From assembly GCF_017873715.1 (NCBI RefSeq), contig NZ_JAGGKM010000004.1:1-64000 (forward strand): a stretch of 64,000 bases of DNA, given 5' to 3'. Under the pieces are notes generated by a model, which saw nothing but the letters and a program-made list of their open reading frames with translations, ran no database searches and was not told where the DNA came from. The position numbers and the translations under genes were made by a program. Positions 8,804-15,582 of this stretch are shown here, piece after piece (position 1 is the stretch's first letter; each line of letters begins with the position of its first letter). Source of the DNA: Cytobacillus luteolus. Its GTDB lineage: Bacteria; Bacillota; Bacilli; Bacillales; Bacillaceae_L.

Positions 8804-9103
8804 CTAGTAAATAAAAGGTAAGAACCAATAACAGTGCACCATTATGACAAGTACGTAGCAAACTGTCGCGCCTTGGGTAAGTCTTTTGATCAAGCTTGAG
8901 AGTGGCATTTTTTTTGTGAATATCAATATATAGAGTAATAATGAAAGAACTATTTTAAGTGTTAAAAACAAACCAGGATCGTGTTGATACATTAGGTTCA
9001 TGATTGGATTGCTTTCACTGATAATTGAAAATTGTAGCCCAATAAAAGTTAGAATTCCGTCGAGTAAATTTAATAGTGCTAAGGTGTGGAATAGTAAAAG
9101 CAT
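8804..9103 (-). CDS. DUF5658-like small membrane protein
   Basis: A 99-residue integral membrane protein with three or four hydrophobic helices. The N-terminal LNLLDGILTFIGL and ISESNPIMNLMY resemble the DUF5658 family (an N-terminal D in the first helix and an ExNP motif). No enzymatic motif is visible. It lies between the LPDTS protein and the zinc-ribbon gene, after a terminator-like hairpin, so it may be separately transcribed. Confidence 0.65.
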   Translation of the reverse strand: MLLLFHTLALLNLLDGILTFIGLQFSIISESNPIMNLMYQHDPGLFLTLKIVLSLLLYILIFTKKMPLSSLIKRLTQGATVCYVLVIMVHCYWFLPFIY

Positions 9104-9124
9104 CTAATCACCCCAATTATTTAA

Positions 9125-9168
9125 ATAAAAAAGACCTTGATTCTGAATCTGTTCTCTCATTCAAGGTC
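9125..9168 (-). terminator. Terminator after the LPDTS-protein gene
   Basis: Minus strand: GACCTTGA, a 20-base loop region, TCAAGGTC, then TTTTTTATT. It probably ends most transcription of the sipW-to-LPDTS operon. Confidence 0.8.
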
Positions 9169-9170
9169 AG

Positions 9171-10025
9171 TTAGTTGCGCTTAGTATCCAGTTTTCTTTT
9201 TCTAGGCAATAATAGTAAACTAGTACCTGACACCATCAATGCTAAGCCACCGAATAGATAGTTATAGATATTGGTAGATGTATCTGGAAGAATTTGTCCA
9301 TCAACTGGCGCAGATACCAACTCCTCCTCAGTAATCGGTCGTGCTGGTTTCACTTCTTCCTCTAACGAAACCTCACCAGAATCACCTGGAACTTCTGGTT
9401 CAACAGGATCTGTGTGATTAACTGGATTCTCAGGGTCTGTTGGATTTTTTGAATCAGTCGGATCCTCTGGATCGGTTGGGTCCACTGGATTAGTCGGGTC
9501 CTCTGGATCGGTTGGATCTTCTGGATCAACAGGATCTTCGGGGTCCTCTGGATTCTGTTCTATTTTTGCTTTACCAGTGAACTTAACTTCAAATTTAAAC
9601 CCCAAGCCCTGAAACTCATTTCCAAGATGGGAAGGAAACATAAATGTAAATTTCAAATCCTCTTGATAAGTAGACTTTAAATATCTTCCACTGATTTCAT
9701 TGAACTCATGAAGCAACCCATCATACAATATTTCTTTAGAATCAGAAATTGTAAGTTTATATTCTTTGAATAGTGTTTCACTACCACTTTTAAAGTGTAT
9801 TTTTGTATCATATCTAAAGTCTTTACTTCCTCTGTTTTGAATTGTCAGCACCTTAGATGCAGTACGCCCTGGGGCCATATTTGAAATAGTAAATACTTTA
9901 GAATCTGGTGGTAATTCCAGTTCAATTTCTTTTGAATCCGCTAAAACAGTACCAGGAATAAAAGCTACAACTATTAATATGTGAAGAATAATAGTAAAGT
10001 TAAATTTCATAGAACTCATCTTCAT
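9171..10025 (-). CDS. Sortase-anchored (LPDTS) matrix/anchor protein
   Basis: 284 residues. An N-terminal signal peptide precedes a roughly 130-residue beta-rich domain with the TasA/CalY-like phrase NMAPGRTASKVLTIQNRGS. Next comes a Pro/Asp/Glu-rich spacer of DPEDPT-type repeats (about 158-215), then LPDTS at 246-250, a hydrophobic span and the basic tail RKRK: a complete cell-wall sorting signal. LPDTS/LPDTA is the motif known for the B. subtilis class D sortase YhcS. The start ATG overlaps the stop of the TapA-like gene (ATGA), so the two are translationally coupled; ATGs at 10019 and 10010 are also possible. I infer it tethers TasA-type fibres to the wall. Confidence 0.88.
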   Translation of the reverse strand: MKMSSMKFNFTIILHILIVVAFIPGTVLADSKEIELELPPDSKVFTISNMAPGRTASKVLTIQNRGSKDFRYDTKIHFKSGSETLFKEYKLTISDSKEILYDGLLHEFNEISGRYLKSTYQEDLKFTFMFPSHLGNEFQGLGFKFEVKFTGKAKIEQNPEDPEDPVDPEDPTDPEDPTNPVDPTDPEDPTDSKNPTDPENPVNHTDPVEPEVPGDSGEVSLEEEVKPARPITEEELVSAPVDGQILPDTSTNIYNYLFGGLALMVSGTSLLLLPRKRKLDTKRN

Positions 10026-10531
10026 GGTTGTTGTTCCTCAACTTTTTCTTCCTCTGAATCTGTTTGATCTTCTGAATGCTCTTCATTACTACCTTGACCT
10101 TCTTCGTTCTCTTCTGATTTTCCTTCACTACTTTGTTTCTCTTGGTTCTCATTTGAAGTACCTTCGCTATTCTGATCTTCCTCAACCTCTTCATCATTCT
10201 GACCATCTTCAATTGTAGATTCCTCAGTGTTTTTTTCTGACTTATGATTCTTTCCCTCTTGACCACACTTCATCCCATTTTCGTTATTTTCATTGGACTT
10301 TCCTTTTCCATTTTCTATTGCAGGATCTGGACATTTTTTTTCCTGGGGTATTTCCGTAACAATTCCATCTCCACCTATCACCAATTCATCTGTAAATAAA
10401 GAATATGAATCCAATGTAAATAGCTTTATACCTGCTAAAAATAAAAGGGTAACAAAGAGAGAAGTACTGAAAAAATATAGATTTTTTTTCTTTTTGCGTT
10501 TAAGATCTTCATGCCTGCTCTTTCTGCTCAT
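10022..10531 (-). CDS. TapA-like secreted acidic protein
   Basis: 169 residues. A basic N-terminus and one hydrophobic segment (about 18-40) lead into SYSLFTDE, the kind of sequence that follows SipW-dependent signal peptides. Two cysteines (67 and 89) and a long Glu/Asp/Ser/Asn-rich low-complexity tail follow. B. subtilis TapA has the same plan (SipW-type signal, cysteines, acidic Lys/Glu tail), but the folded TapA core looks largely absent, so this is a reduced or divergent relative at best. It is coupled by a 4-base overlap to the LPDTS gene. Low complexity limits the homology call. Confidence 0.65.
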   Translation of the reverse strand: MSRKSRHEDLKRKKKKNLYFFSTSLFVTLLFLAGIKLFTLDSYSLFTDELVIGGDGIVTEIPQEKKCPDPAIENGKGKSNENNENGMKCGQEGKNHKSEKNTEESTIEDGQNDEEVEEDQNSEGTSNENQEKQSSEGKSEENEEGQGSNEEHSEDQTDSEEEKVEEQQP

Positions 10532-10618
10532 GAAAAAAGTCTCCTTTATACCTTTATCTAAAATGGAAAAGTGATATTATTATTAAACTAATTATTTTCT
10601 GTATATCTTTTAACACCT

Positions 10619-11173
10619 TCAATAGGAATTACAACAATCTTGAACTGCATAAATTTCAAGAAATGGCTTGATCACCACATTGTTAAGGTTAGGTTTACTA
10701 TCATTTTTAAGACTTAGAGTAATTGTAAGGTGTGTGCTCTGATTTGTTCCTAGATATCTAATATCATTGTCATTAAATAAGTTGATCGTGGATATTGAAC
10801 TAGCAGAGACTTCCGAGAGGATTAGTTTATCTTGAATTTTAACCGTAACCAAATAATTCTCTAATAGATCATCATTAGAAGTATTATTATTTTCTAGTAA
10901 AAATTTTATATAAGCATCTAAAACCACCGGCTCTTCCCCCGTGTTCATAACAATAAAATCATCACTCACAGTAATACCTGGTGATAACTTCTCTTCAGAA
11001 AACATAAATATATTTTTATTACTAGAAATGGAAAGTGTAGAATTTCTTATATGCCCTAAAATTCCTTCAGAATCAAAAAACCAAGAATATGAACCAAAGC
11101 TCGGACCTATCATAATTAGCCCCCCAACTGCAATACCCAAAAAACATGTTTTAATAGTCTGGAGTTTTTTCAC
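10619..11173 (-). CDS. TasA/CalY-family (M73) minor fibre protein
   Basis: 184 residues with a SipW-type signal peptide: hydrophobic segment, then GSYSWFFDSE at 27-36. A single TasA/camelysin-like domain follows, including a LSPGITVSDDFIVMNTGEEPV phrase (the LxPG...NxG pattern of the family). The C-terminus ends in adjacent cysteines (QDCCNSY), unusual for TasA. It is shorter than TasA proper and lies 115 bases after it, past a strong hairpin, so lower expression is plausible. A role as minor or tip subunit is inference. Confidence 0.8.
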   Translation of the reverse strand: MKKLQTIKTCFLGIAVGGLIMIGPSFGSYSWFFDSEGILGHIRNSTLSISSNKNIFMFSEEKLSPGITVSDDFIVMNTGEEPVVLDAYIKFLLENNNTSNDDLLENYLVTVKIQDKLILSEVSASSISTINLFNDNDIRYLGTNQSTHLTITLSLKNDSKPNLNNVVIKPFLEIYAVQDCCNSY

Positions 11174-11237
11174 ATATAATCACTCTCCTCAAATGATGTA
11201 TATTCTAATTAGCCATTGAAAAGAATCAGTTAATATT

Positions 11238-11265
11238 AAATCGAGAGACTCAAGTCTCTCGATTT
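11238..11265 (-). terminator. Perfect intercistronic hairpin downstream of tasA
   Basis: AAATCGAGAGACT and AGTCTCTCGATTT form 13 perfect base pairs around a two-base centre. It lies between the tasA stop and the next gene and lacks a strong T-run on either strand. It may be a partial terminator or an mRNA-stabilising/processing hairpin that raises tasA over the distal genes. Confidence 0.7.
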
Positions 11266-11288
11266 ATAATTAACAAGGAAGCTGGTAT

Positions 11289-12050
11289 TTAGAATCCTTT
11301 ATTCGGATTGTCTACTTGATCAAGTTTCACATCAAATCTAGCAGAGAAAGTAGCGCCTTGATACTCATTCCCCGCTTCTTCAAGCAATTTAACTCCGTAT
11401 TGTAATACAAAACTCTTATCTGTTGTTAATACTCGGTTTAATACAACCTTTTCAAATTTAGGATCTGTAGTATCAAAAACAAGTACCTCTTCTCCTGCTT
11501 CTAATGCTGCATTAATAGTTTCAGTAGCCGCATCAGGTAAAGTTGTATTATCTAAAACCACAAGCTCCTCATAACTAGTTGCAGCTAAAGCAGCCTTTAC
11601 CTCATCAGAATTCACATCACCAGTAGCAAGAAATGCAGCAATAATATCTTTGTCTTTCGCTTGAGCACCTTTAGCAATATTTAAATTATTGCTAGCTATA
11701 CGATAAACAGCTGCACTACGATACATACTTAGGTCAGCACCTGCATCTGCTCCAGTAAGAGTTGAAGTGTATTTTACACTTAAGTGTGCACTTTCATTTG
11801 AACCATTTTTAAATACAACAGGATCACTGTATGCTGAGCGAGATGGTGCAAATTTCCCTGTTAAGTTCATTAGGTTTGCAGTCCCTGAGCCATTAATGTT
11901 TTCTGCAGCAGAGATATCAATAATTGCATTTTCAATAGAACCTGACAACACTTGTTCTGAAGTAAACCAAGAGTATGTACCAAATCCTGCGCCTACCACT
12001 AATGCTCCTGTTAATGCTGTGCCAATTAATGCTTTTTTTACATTTTTCAT
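11289..12050 (-). CDS. tasA: TasA-like major biofilm fibre protein (peptidase M73/camelysin family)
   Basis: 253 residues. The SipW-type signal peptide is clear: MKNVKKALIGTALTGAL, then GTYSWFTSE at about 24-32. The mature part has the TasA/CalY jelly-roll features (FAPSRSAYSDPVVFKNGSNES and a C-terminal FVLQYGVKLLEEAGNEYQG). TasA forms extracellular protein fibres of the Bacillus biofilm matrix; SipW cleaves its signal. The ribosome-binding site GGAGGAG is strong. It follows sipW and also has its own promoter-like sequence. Family membership is firm; orthology to B. subtilis TasA rather than B. cereus CalY is not settled. Confidence 0.92.
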   Translation of the reverse strand: MKNVKKALIGTALTGALVVGAGFGTYSWFTSEQVLSGSIENAIIDISAAENINGSGTANLMNLTGKFAPSRSAYSDPVVFKNGSNESAHLSVKYTSTLTGADAGADLSMYRSAAVYRIASNNLNIAKGAQAKDKDIIAAFLATGDVNSDEVKAALAATSYEELVVLDNTTLPDAATETINAALEAGEEVLVFDTTDPKFEKVVLNRVLTTDKSFVLQYGVKLLEEAGNEYQGATFSARFDVKLDQVDNPNKGF

Positions 12051-12083
12051 TTGTTTCTCCTCCTAGAGATTGTTTTTTATATA

Positions 12084-12111
12084 ATAATAGGATATTTCCT
12101 AGTACTATCAA
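12084..12111 (-). promoter_or_regulatory. Candidate internal promoter for tasA
   Basis: Minus strand TTGATA (12111-12106), 16 bases, TATTAT (12089-12084), about 33 bases before the tasA start. It would allow tasA to be expressed above sipW. Confidence 0.45.
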
Positions 12112-12182
12112 GAAAAGATTAACCCTGCAAACTTCTCCAAAAGCGTTATAGCTTTCTTCATTGAAGTCTAAAATACTTTTTT

Positions 12183-12725
12183 TTACCCTTGAATTTGTTC
12201 TTCTTTTCGATTCCCTATAATACCTAACCTTTGGAAGATTTCTATTATAAGTACGATTAGTAATGGAACTGCTACTAGTAAGAAGAATCCAATAGGGCCA
12301 GAGACAAACTTTGCAATATAACCAGCTCCTGGAACGATTGCCTTTTGTATTCCAAGGATATCTTCCCTTGGTATTAATACATCGTCTTTAACATTGTTGT
12401 TATCACCCTGAGCCACAAATAATGTCTTACCATTTTCCTCTACAGTGTCGATCGCTCTATGAGTAATCAACATACCGTCTGGGTGCTTATAGGTTATTAC
12501 GTCGTTCACTTGTGGTTCAATTTCAGTGTTAATAAGTATTATGTCTCCTGCGTTAAAGGCAGGCTGCATACTGTTTGATAGGATTGTCAAAGGTTTATAT
12601 CCGAATATACTAGGAACCTTTTCTATATCTCCTTTAGCCTGGAAAACAAAATATACAACTGTTCCTGCCATAATTGCTAAAAATACAAGTAATACTGTTG
12701 AGGTAATTTTTACTACTTTTTTCAT
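12183..12725 (-). CDS. sipW: ER-type signal peptidase I SipW
   Basis: 180 residues, with an N-terminal membrane helix (about 7-28) and a C-terminal one (145-167). Catalytic Ser52 lies in SNSMQP, His89 in ITHRA (the ER-type peptidases use His where others use Lys), and the Asp box is AQGDNN (Asp108). SipW processes TasA- and TapA-type precursors. Here it is the first gene of the matrix operon, whereas B. subtilis has tapA-sipW-tasA. Its promoter region contains SinR-type boxes. Confidence 0.95.
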   Translation of the reverse strand: MKKVVKITSTVLLVFLAIMAGTVVYFVFQAKGDIEKVPSIFGYKPLTILSNSMQPAFNAGDIILINTEIEPQVNDVITYKHPDGMLITHRAIDTVEENGKTLFVAQGDNNNVKDDVLIPREDILGIQKAIVPGAGYIAKFVSGPIGFFLLVAVPLLIVLIIEIFQRLGIIGNRKEEQIQG

Positions 12726-12768
12726 TAAATCACTTCCTACTTTTTAATTACTTTTTCGTTCGTTCACC

Positions 12769-12823
12769 GTTCTCTTTAGCGAACTTATAAGTTGAGTATA
12801 TGCCAATAGTTGGAATTTGAAAA
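12769..12823 (-). promoter_or_regulatory. Candidate sipW operon promoter with SinR operator
   Basis: Minus strand TTTTCA (12823-12818), 17 bases, TATACT (12800-12795). Just downstream GTTCTCT on the plus strand (12769-12775) is a perfect match to the SinR operator GTTCTYT, flanked by further GTTCG/GTTCA half-sites (12758-12765). A repressor here would block the start of the matrix operon. Confidence 0.6.
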
Positions 12824-12851
12824 ATCTCAAAATTAGCCAAATTTTCTTAAT

Positions 12852-12939
12852 AAAGAACATTTATCGTGCGTTATCTCGATTTATCTCTTGTTTTCTTACT
12901 ATTTTGTTATTTTATAAAGAACAAATTGTTTCTTATAAT
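12852..12939 (+). promoter_or_regulatory. Second sinR promoter with two SinR boxes
   Basis: AAAGAAC (inverse of GTTCTTT) occurs at 12852-12858 and 12916-12922, both perfect SinR-operator matches. A promoter TTTATA (12911-12916), 17 bases, TATAAT (12934-12939) reads towards the second sinR, with the second box inside its spacer. This suggests autorepression and cross-control of the two divergent units. Confidence 0.6.
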
Positions 12940-13004
12940 GAACATAACGACACCTTATATGAAATAAAAGAAGTGACAACAATTCAAATACGAGGAGTAG
13001 GAAG

Positions 13005-13364
13005 ATGATTGGGAAACGCATTCGTAAATTGCGTCAAAAGAAAGGGATCTCTATGTCAGAGCTTTCTAAACAGGCAGGGGTTTCTAAGTCCTATTTAAGT
13101 TATATAGAACGAGATCTCCAAACAAATCCTTCATTACAGTTTCTCTCAAAGCTAGCTGAAACACTAGATACAGATATTGAGTATCTATTAGGTACTGGGT
13201 CTAGTGCAAAAGTAACAAGGGAGATTCTAGATAATGAATGGGCCGTTCTATTGAAGAAAGCAATTGATGATGGAATGAGTAAGGAAGATTTTCGGGAGTA
13301 TCGTGATTTTATTAATTTTCGAAATTGGAAGAATACTAGACAGGAGCGAAATGTTTCTGAATGA
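13005..13364 (+). CDS. Second SinR-like repressor
   Basis: 119 residues with the same plan as SinR: an XRE HTH (IGKRIRKLRQKKGISMS, AGVSKSYLSYIERDLQTNPS) and a C-terminal SinI-like interaction module (DNEWAVLLKKAIDDGMSKEDFREY). It differs in the linker and has an extra tail. The start is ATG 13005 after GAGGAG. The stop overlaps an ATG, and a SinI-like gene follows, so the order is R then I, opposite to the first pair. It is divergent from sipW, with SinR boxes between them. It resembles the duplicated SinR/SlrR arrangement, but SlrR identity is not claimed. Confidence 0.92.
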   Translation: MIGKRIRKLRQKKGISMSELSKQAGVSKSYLSYIERDLQTNPSLQFLSKLAETLDTDIEYLLGTGSSAKVTREILDNEWAVLLKKAIDDGMSKEDFREYRDFINFRNWKNTRQERNVSE

Positions 13365-13375
13365 TGGAGGAATCA

Positions 13376-13525
13376 ATGAATAAGTTCATTAATAGCTCAA
13401 AAAGCAGCCATGTCTTAGATATAGATTGGGTTGAACTATTACTTGAAGCAAAAGAATTGGGTATAACTACCGAAACAATTCGTTCTTTTTTAAATCTTAC
13501 TACGAGAGATGAGGAAATGAATTAG
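13376..13525 (+). CDS. Second SinI-like antirepressor (49 aa)
   Basis: ATG 13376 follows GGAGG by five bases. The 49-residue product carries LDIDWVELLLEAKELGI and TTETIRSFLNL, the SinI SinR-binding helix pair, after a short polar N-terminus. It lies 11 bases after the second sinR and two bases before the sortase gene, so all three are almost certainly co-transcribed. It lacks a DNA-binding domain. Confidence 0.9.
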   Translation: MNKFINSSKSSHVLDIDWVELLLEAKELGITTETIRSFLNLTTRDEEMN

Positions 13526-13527
13526 GT

Positions 13528-14136
13528 ATGCTGAAATACATCTCTATGTTTATCATTGTTGGCGGTTTTTTATTAGTAGTGGCTGGTACTTATCAGTATG
13601 CACAAACGGAAAATGCACAAAAAAGTAGTCTTTCTGAAGCATATAAGGTGTTGAAGAAAGGAACTGTTAAGCATTCCAGTACAGAGGTTGAGCAAACTGT
13701 TCAAAAAGAAGAAATAGAATTTTCTCCTAAACAAGGGGATGCAGTCGGTATATTATCAATTCCTCGCTTAAATTCAGAGTTACCTATTATAGAAGGAACA
13801 GATGAGGATGAGCTGGCAAGAGGAGTTGGCCATTATAAGGGGACAGCCTATCCTGGTGATAAAGACCAAATTGTTTTATCGGGACATCGGGATACTGTTT
13901 TTCGAAGAATGGGAGAATTAAAAATTGGAGACGAGTTAGTTGTGACTTTACCTTATGGTAGTTTCACCTACACAATTGAAAGAACGGAGGTTGTAGATGC
14001 CGATGATACAACAATTATTAAGTCTACTGCTCCAAATGAAATACTTGTGTTAAGCACATGTTATCCTTTTTCATATGTAGGAAGTGCACCTGAACGTTAT
14101 ATTATTTATGCAACACCAAAGAAAGCGACCAACTAG
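13528..14136 (+). CDS. Class D sortase
   Basis: 202 residues: an N-terminal membrane anchor (about 5-24), a linker, then the sortase beta-barrel. Catalytic residues are visible: His120 in LSGHRD, Cys178 in VLSTCYPF (TLxTC-type site) and Arg190 in APERY. The GILSIPRLNSELPI segment and the lack of a long C-terminal extension fit class D. Such enzymes cut LPxT-type signals and join the protein to peptidoglycan cross-bridges. The only LPxT protein in the window is the LPDTS protein at 9171, its likely substrate. Co-transcription with sinR2-sinI2 ties it to matrix control. Confidence 0.93.
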   Translation: MLKYISMFIIVGGFLLVVAGTYQYAQTENAQKSSLSEAYKVLKKGTVKHSSTEVEQTVQKEEIEFSPKQGDAVGILSIPRLNSELPIIEGTDEDELARGVGHYKGTAYPGDKDQIVLSGHRDTVFRRMGELKIGDELVVTLPYGSFTYTIERTEVVDADDTTIIKSTAPNEILVLSTCYPFSYVGSAPERYIIYATPKKATN

Positions 14137-14148
14137 GCCGCTTTTTTT
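14122..14148 (+). terminator. Terminator after the sortase gene
   Basis: AAAGCGACC, AACTA, GGCCGCTTT with a T-run, overlapping the sortase stop codon. It also lies at the end of the convergent lipoprotein gene. Confidence 0.65.
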
Positions 14149-14773
14149 AGTCTTTATTCTCAGTTGCCGTTAAAACAAGCCCACGCTCATTCTCAACAAC
14201 TTTATAATTTACATTATTCAAGGTAGCTGAAGAATCAAGCTGATCCTTATCCTTTTCCAAAATAACTAAGTCATGAACCATAGAGTTAATTTGAGCTTCA
14301 CTTACTTTTTTATCCTTATTCGTAACAGACACAAGTAAGAAGAACGAAGCAAGTGTATCTTCAAACTGATCAAGGGATTGCTCTAGCTTTTCAGCTTCCA
14401 CTTCTTTTCGGATAATGGATAGCTTTGAGACTTCGTTTGTATCTTCGTTTACAATTCCTTCTAGAATTAAACCTTCTCCTACATCAGTTTTAAATTCTCC
14501 ATTTGATACAGTAAGGTCTTTGATTTGATAGGCTTCGTCTTCTTTCATTTCAGCTTGTGCTACGTTCCAGTTTTCTTTTAATTCTTCAGGTGTAAAACCT
14601 AGTGTACCTAATTCAGTTTGTGCTTGGATACGTGCAATTCCTGCATCATTTACTGTGGTTCCTTCTGTTTCTGCTGTCTTGGCTTCTTTTTTTTCTTCCT
14701 TGGCTTTGTCTTTACCGCCGCCACAGCCAACTAAAGTCATCGCGCATATTAGTATAAAGAATAATTTTTTCAT
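14147..14773 (-). CDS. Lipoprotein of unknown function
   Basis: 208 residues with a type II signal peptide and lipobox LVGC (Cys17), followed by a GGG and a Lys/Glu-rich linker. The rest (about 45-208) is a mixed alpha/beta domain without a motif I can name. Ends convergent with the sortase gene. A ribosome-binding site GGGAGG precedes the ATG. It may be envelope-related given its location, but function is unknown. Confidence 0.75.
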   Translation of the reverse strand: MKKLFFILICAMTLVGCGGGKDKAKEEKKEAKTAETEGTTVNDAGIARIQAQTELGTLGFTPEELKENWNVAQAEMKEDEAYQIKDLTVSNGEFKTDVGEGLILEGIVNEDTNEVSKLSIIRKEVEAEKLEQSLDQFEDTLASFFLLVSVTNKDKKVSEAQINSMVHDLVILEKDKDQLDSSATLNNVNYKVVENERGLVLTATENKD

Positions 14774-14869
14774 AACATCCTCCCAATAATAATGCCTGTT
14801 TCATATAGCATTAATATGTACGGAAGGGCTTCAAATCATTCTTCAATTAAGAGAAGGGTTGTATTTTTT

Positions 14870-15529
14870 TTATTGAAAAGGTTCTTGATCTAATAACATA
14901 ATTCGATACAAGAAAACTTCTTTGTATTTCATAACAAACTTCTCAAGCTCTTCTTCGTCTTCAAAGTTAATAGTTCTCATCGTCATTGAGTTTCCGTCAT
15001 TTCTTATGGTAACGGCTAGTGTAACCGGCTTTTTTATACCCTCGATATTGATATCATGACCAAAACTCGAAAATGCCTCACTTAAGTTGGTATCTTCAAC
15101 TTTAATTGCTCCCGATTGAGAAGAAGCGGTTGTTCCACCTTGTGATAAGGAAGAATTCCAACGATCGTATTTGTCCTCATCTACATCAAAGGAAGTTTTC
15201 GCAAATGCTACTGTAAAGGTAGTCTCTTTTTCTTCAACCTCAGGTCCTAGACCCATGGCAGCACCTGTTAGATTTCCTTGTTGTTTTTCGCCATTCTTAT
15301 AATGTTCTACCCAAAATTCGATGTACTTAACTTCATCTGGTTTGTAAAGTTCAATATCGTAAACAGCTACTTTTTCAACGCCTAATGATTCAACAAGGCT
15401 CATATTGACTTCACTTAGATCTGAGGTTTTTACCTTTGCTAACGTATTTTCCGAAGGCTTTTCCTGCGTACAACCAAATAGGAAAAGAACACTAAAACCG
15501 ATTAGCCACTTACTAAAATTTTTCATCAT
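14870..15529 (-). CDS. Lipoprotein of unknown function
   Basis: 219 residues with signal peptide and lipobox LFGC (Cys20). The body contains a central Ser/Thr/Gly-rich loop (about 130-142, SLSQGGTTASSQSG) between beta-rich segments, and I see no catalytic motif. It lies about 95 bases upstream of the other lipoprotein gene in the same direction, so the two may share an operon. No family is recognised. Confidence 0.75.
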   Translation of the reverse strand: MMKNFSKWLIGFSVLFLFGCTQEKPSENTLAKVKTSDLSEVNMSLVESLGVEKVAVYDIELYKPDEVKYIEFWVEHYKNGEKQQGNLTGAAMGLGPEVEEKETTFTVAFAKTSFDVDEDKYDRWNSSLSQGGTTASSQSGAIKVEDTNLSEAFSSFGHDINIEGIKKPVTLAVTIRNDGNSMTMRTINFEDEEELEKFVMKYKEVFLYRIMLLDQEPFQ

Positions 15530-15582
15530 ATTATCCCACCTAATGTATAGTTATAATCGTTGTGTAAATGCTATAAAATGAG

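Noticed and set aside
10000-10266. 88-codon basic open frame on the minus strand
   Set aside because: It is an out-of-frame reading of the Glu/Asp-rich tail of the TapA-like gene, which gives a Lys/Arg-rich artefact.
12817-13008. 63-codon plus-strand open frame before the second sinR
   Set aside because: It lies in the promoter/operator region between sipW and sinR2, has no good ribosome-binding site, and its sequence is low-complexity and AT-driven.
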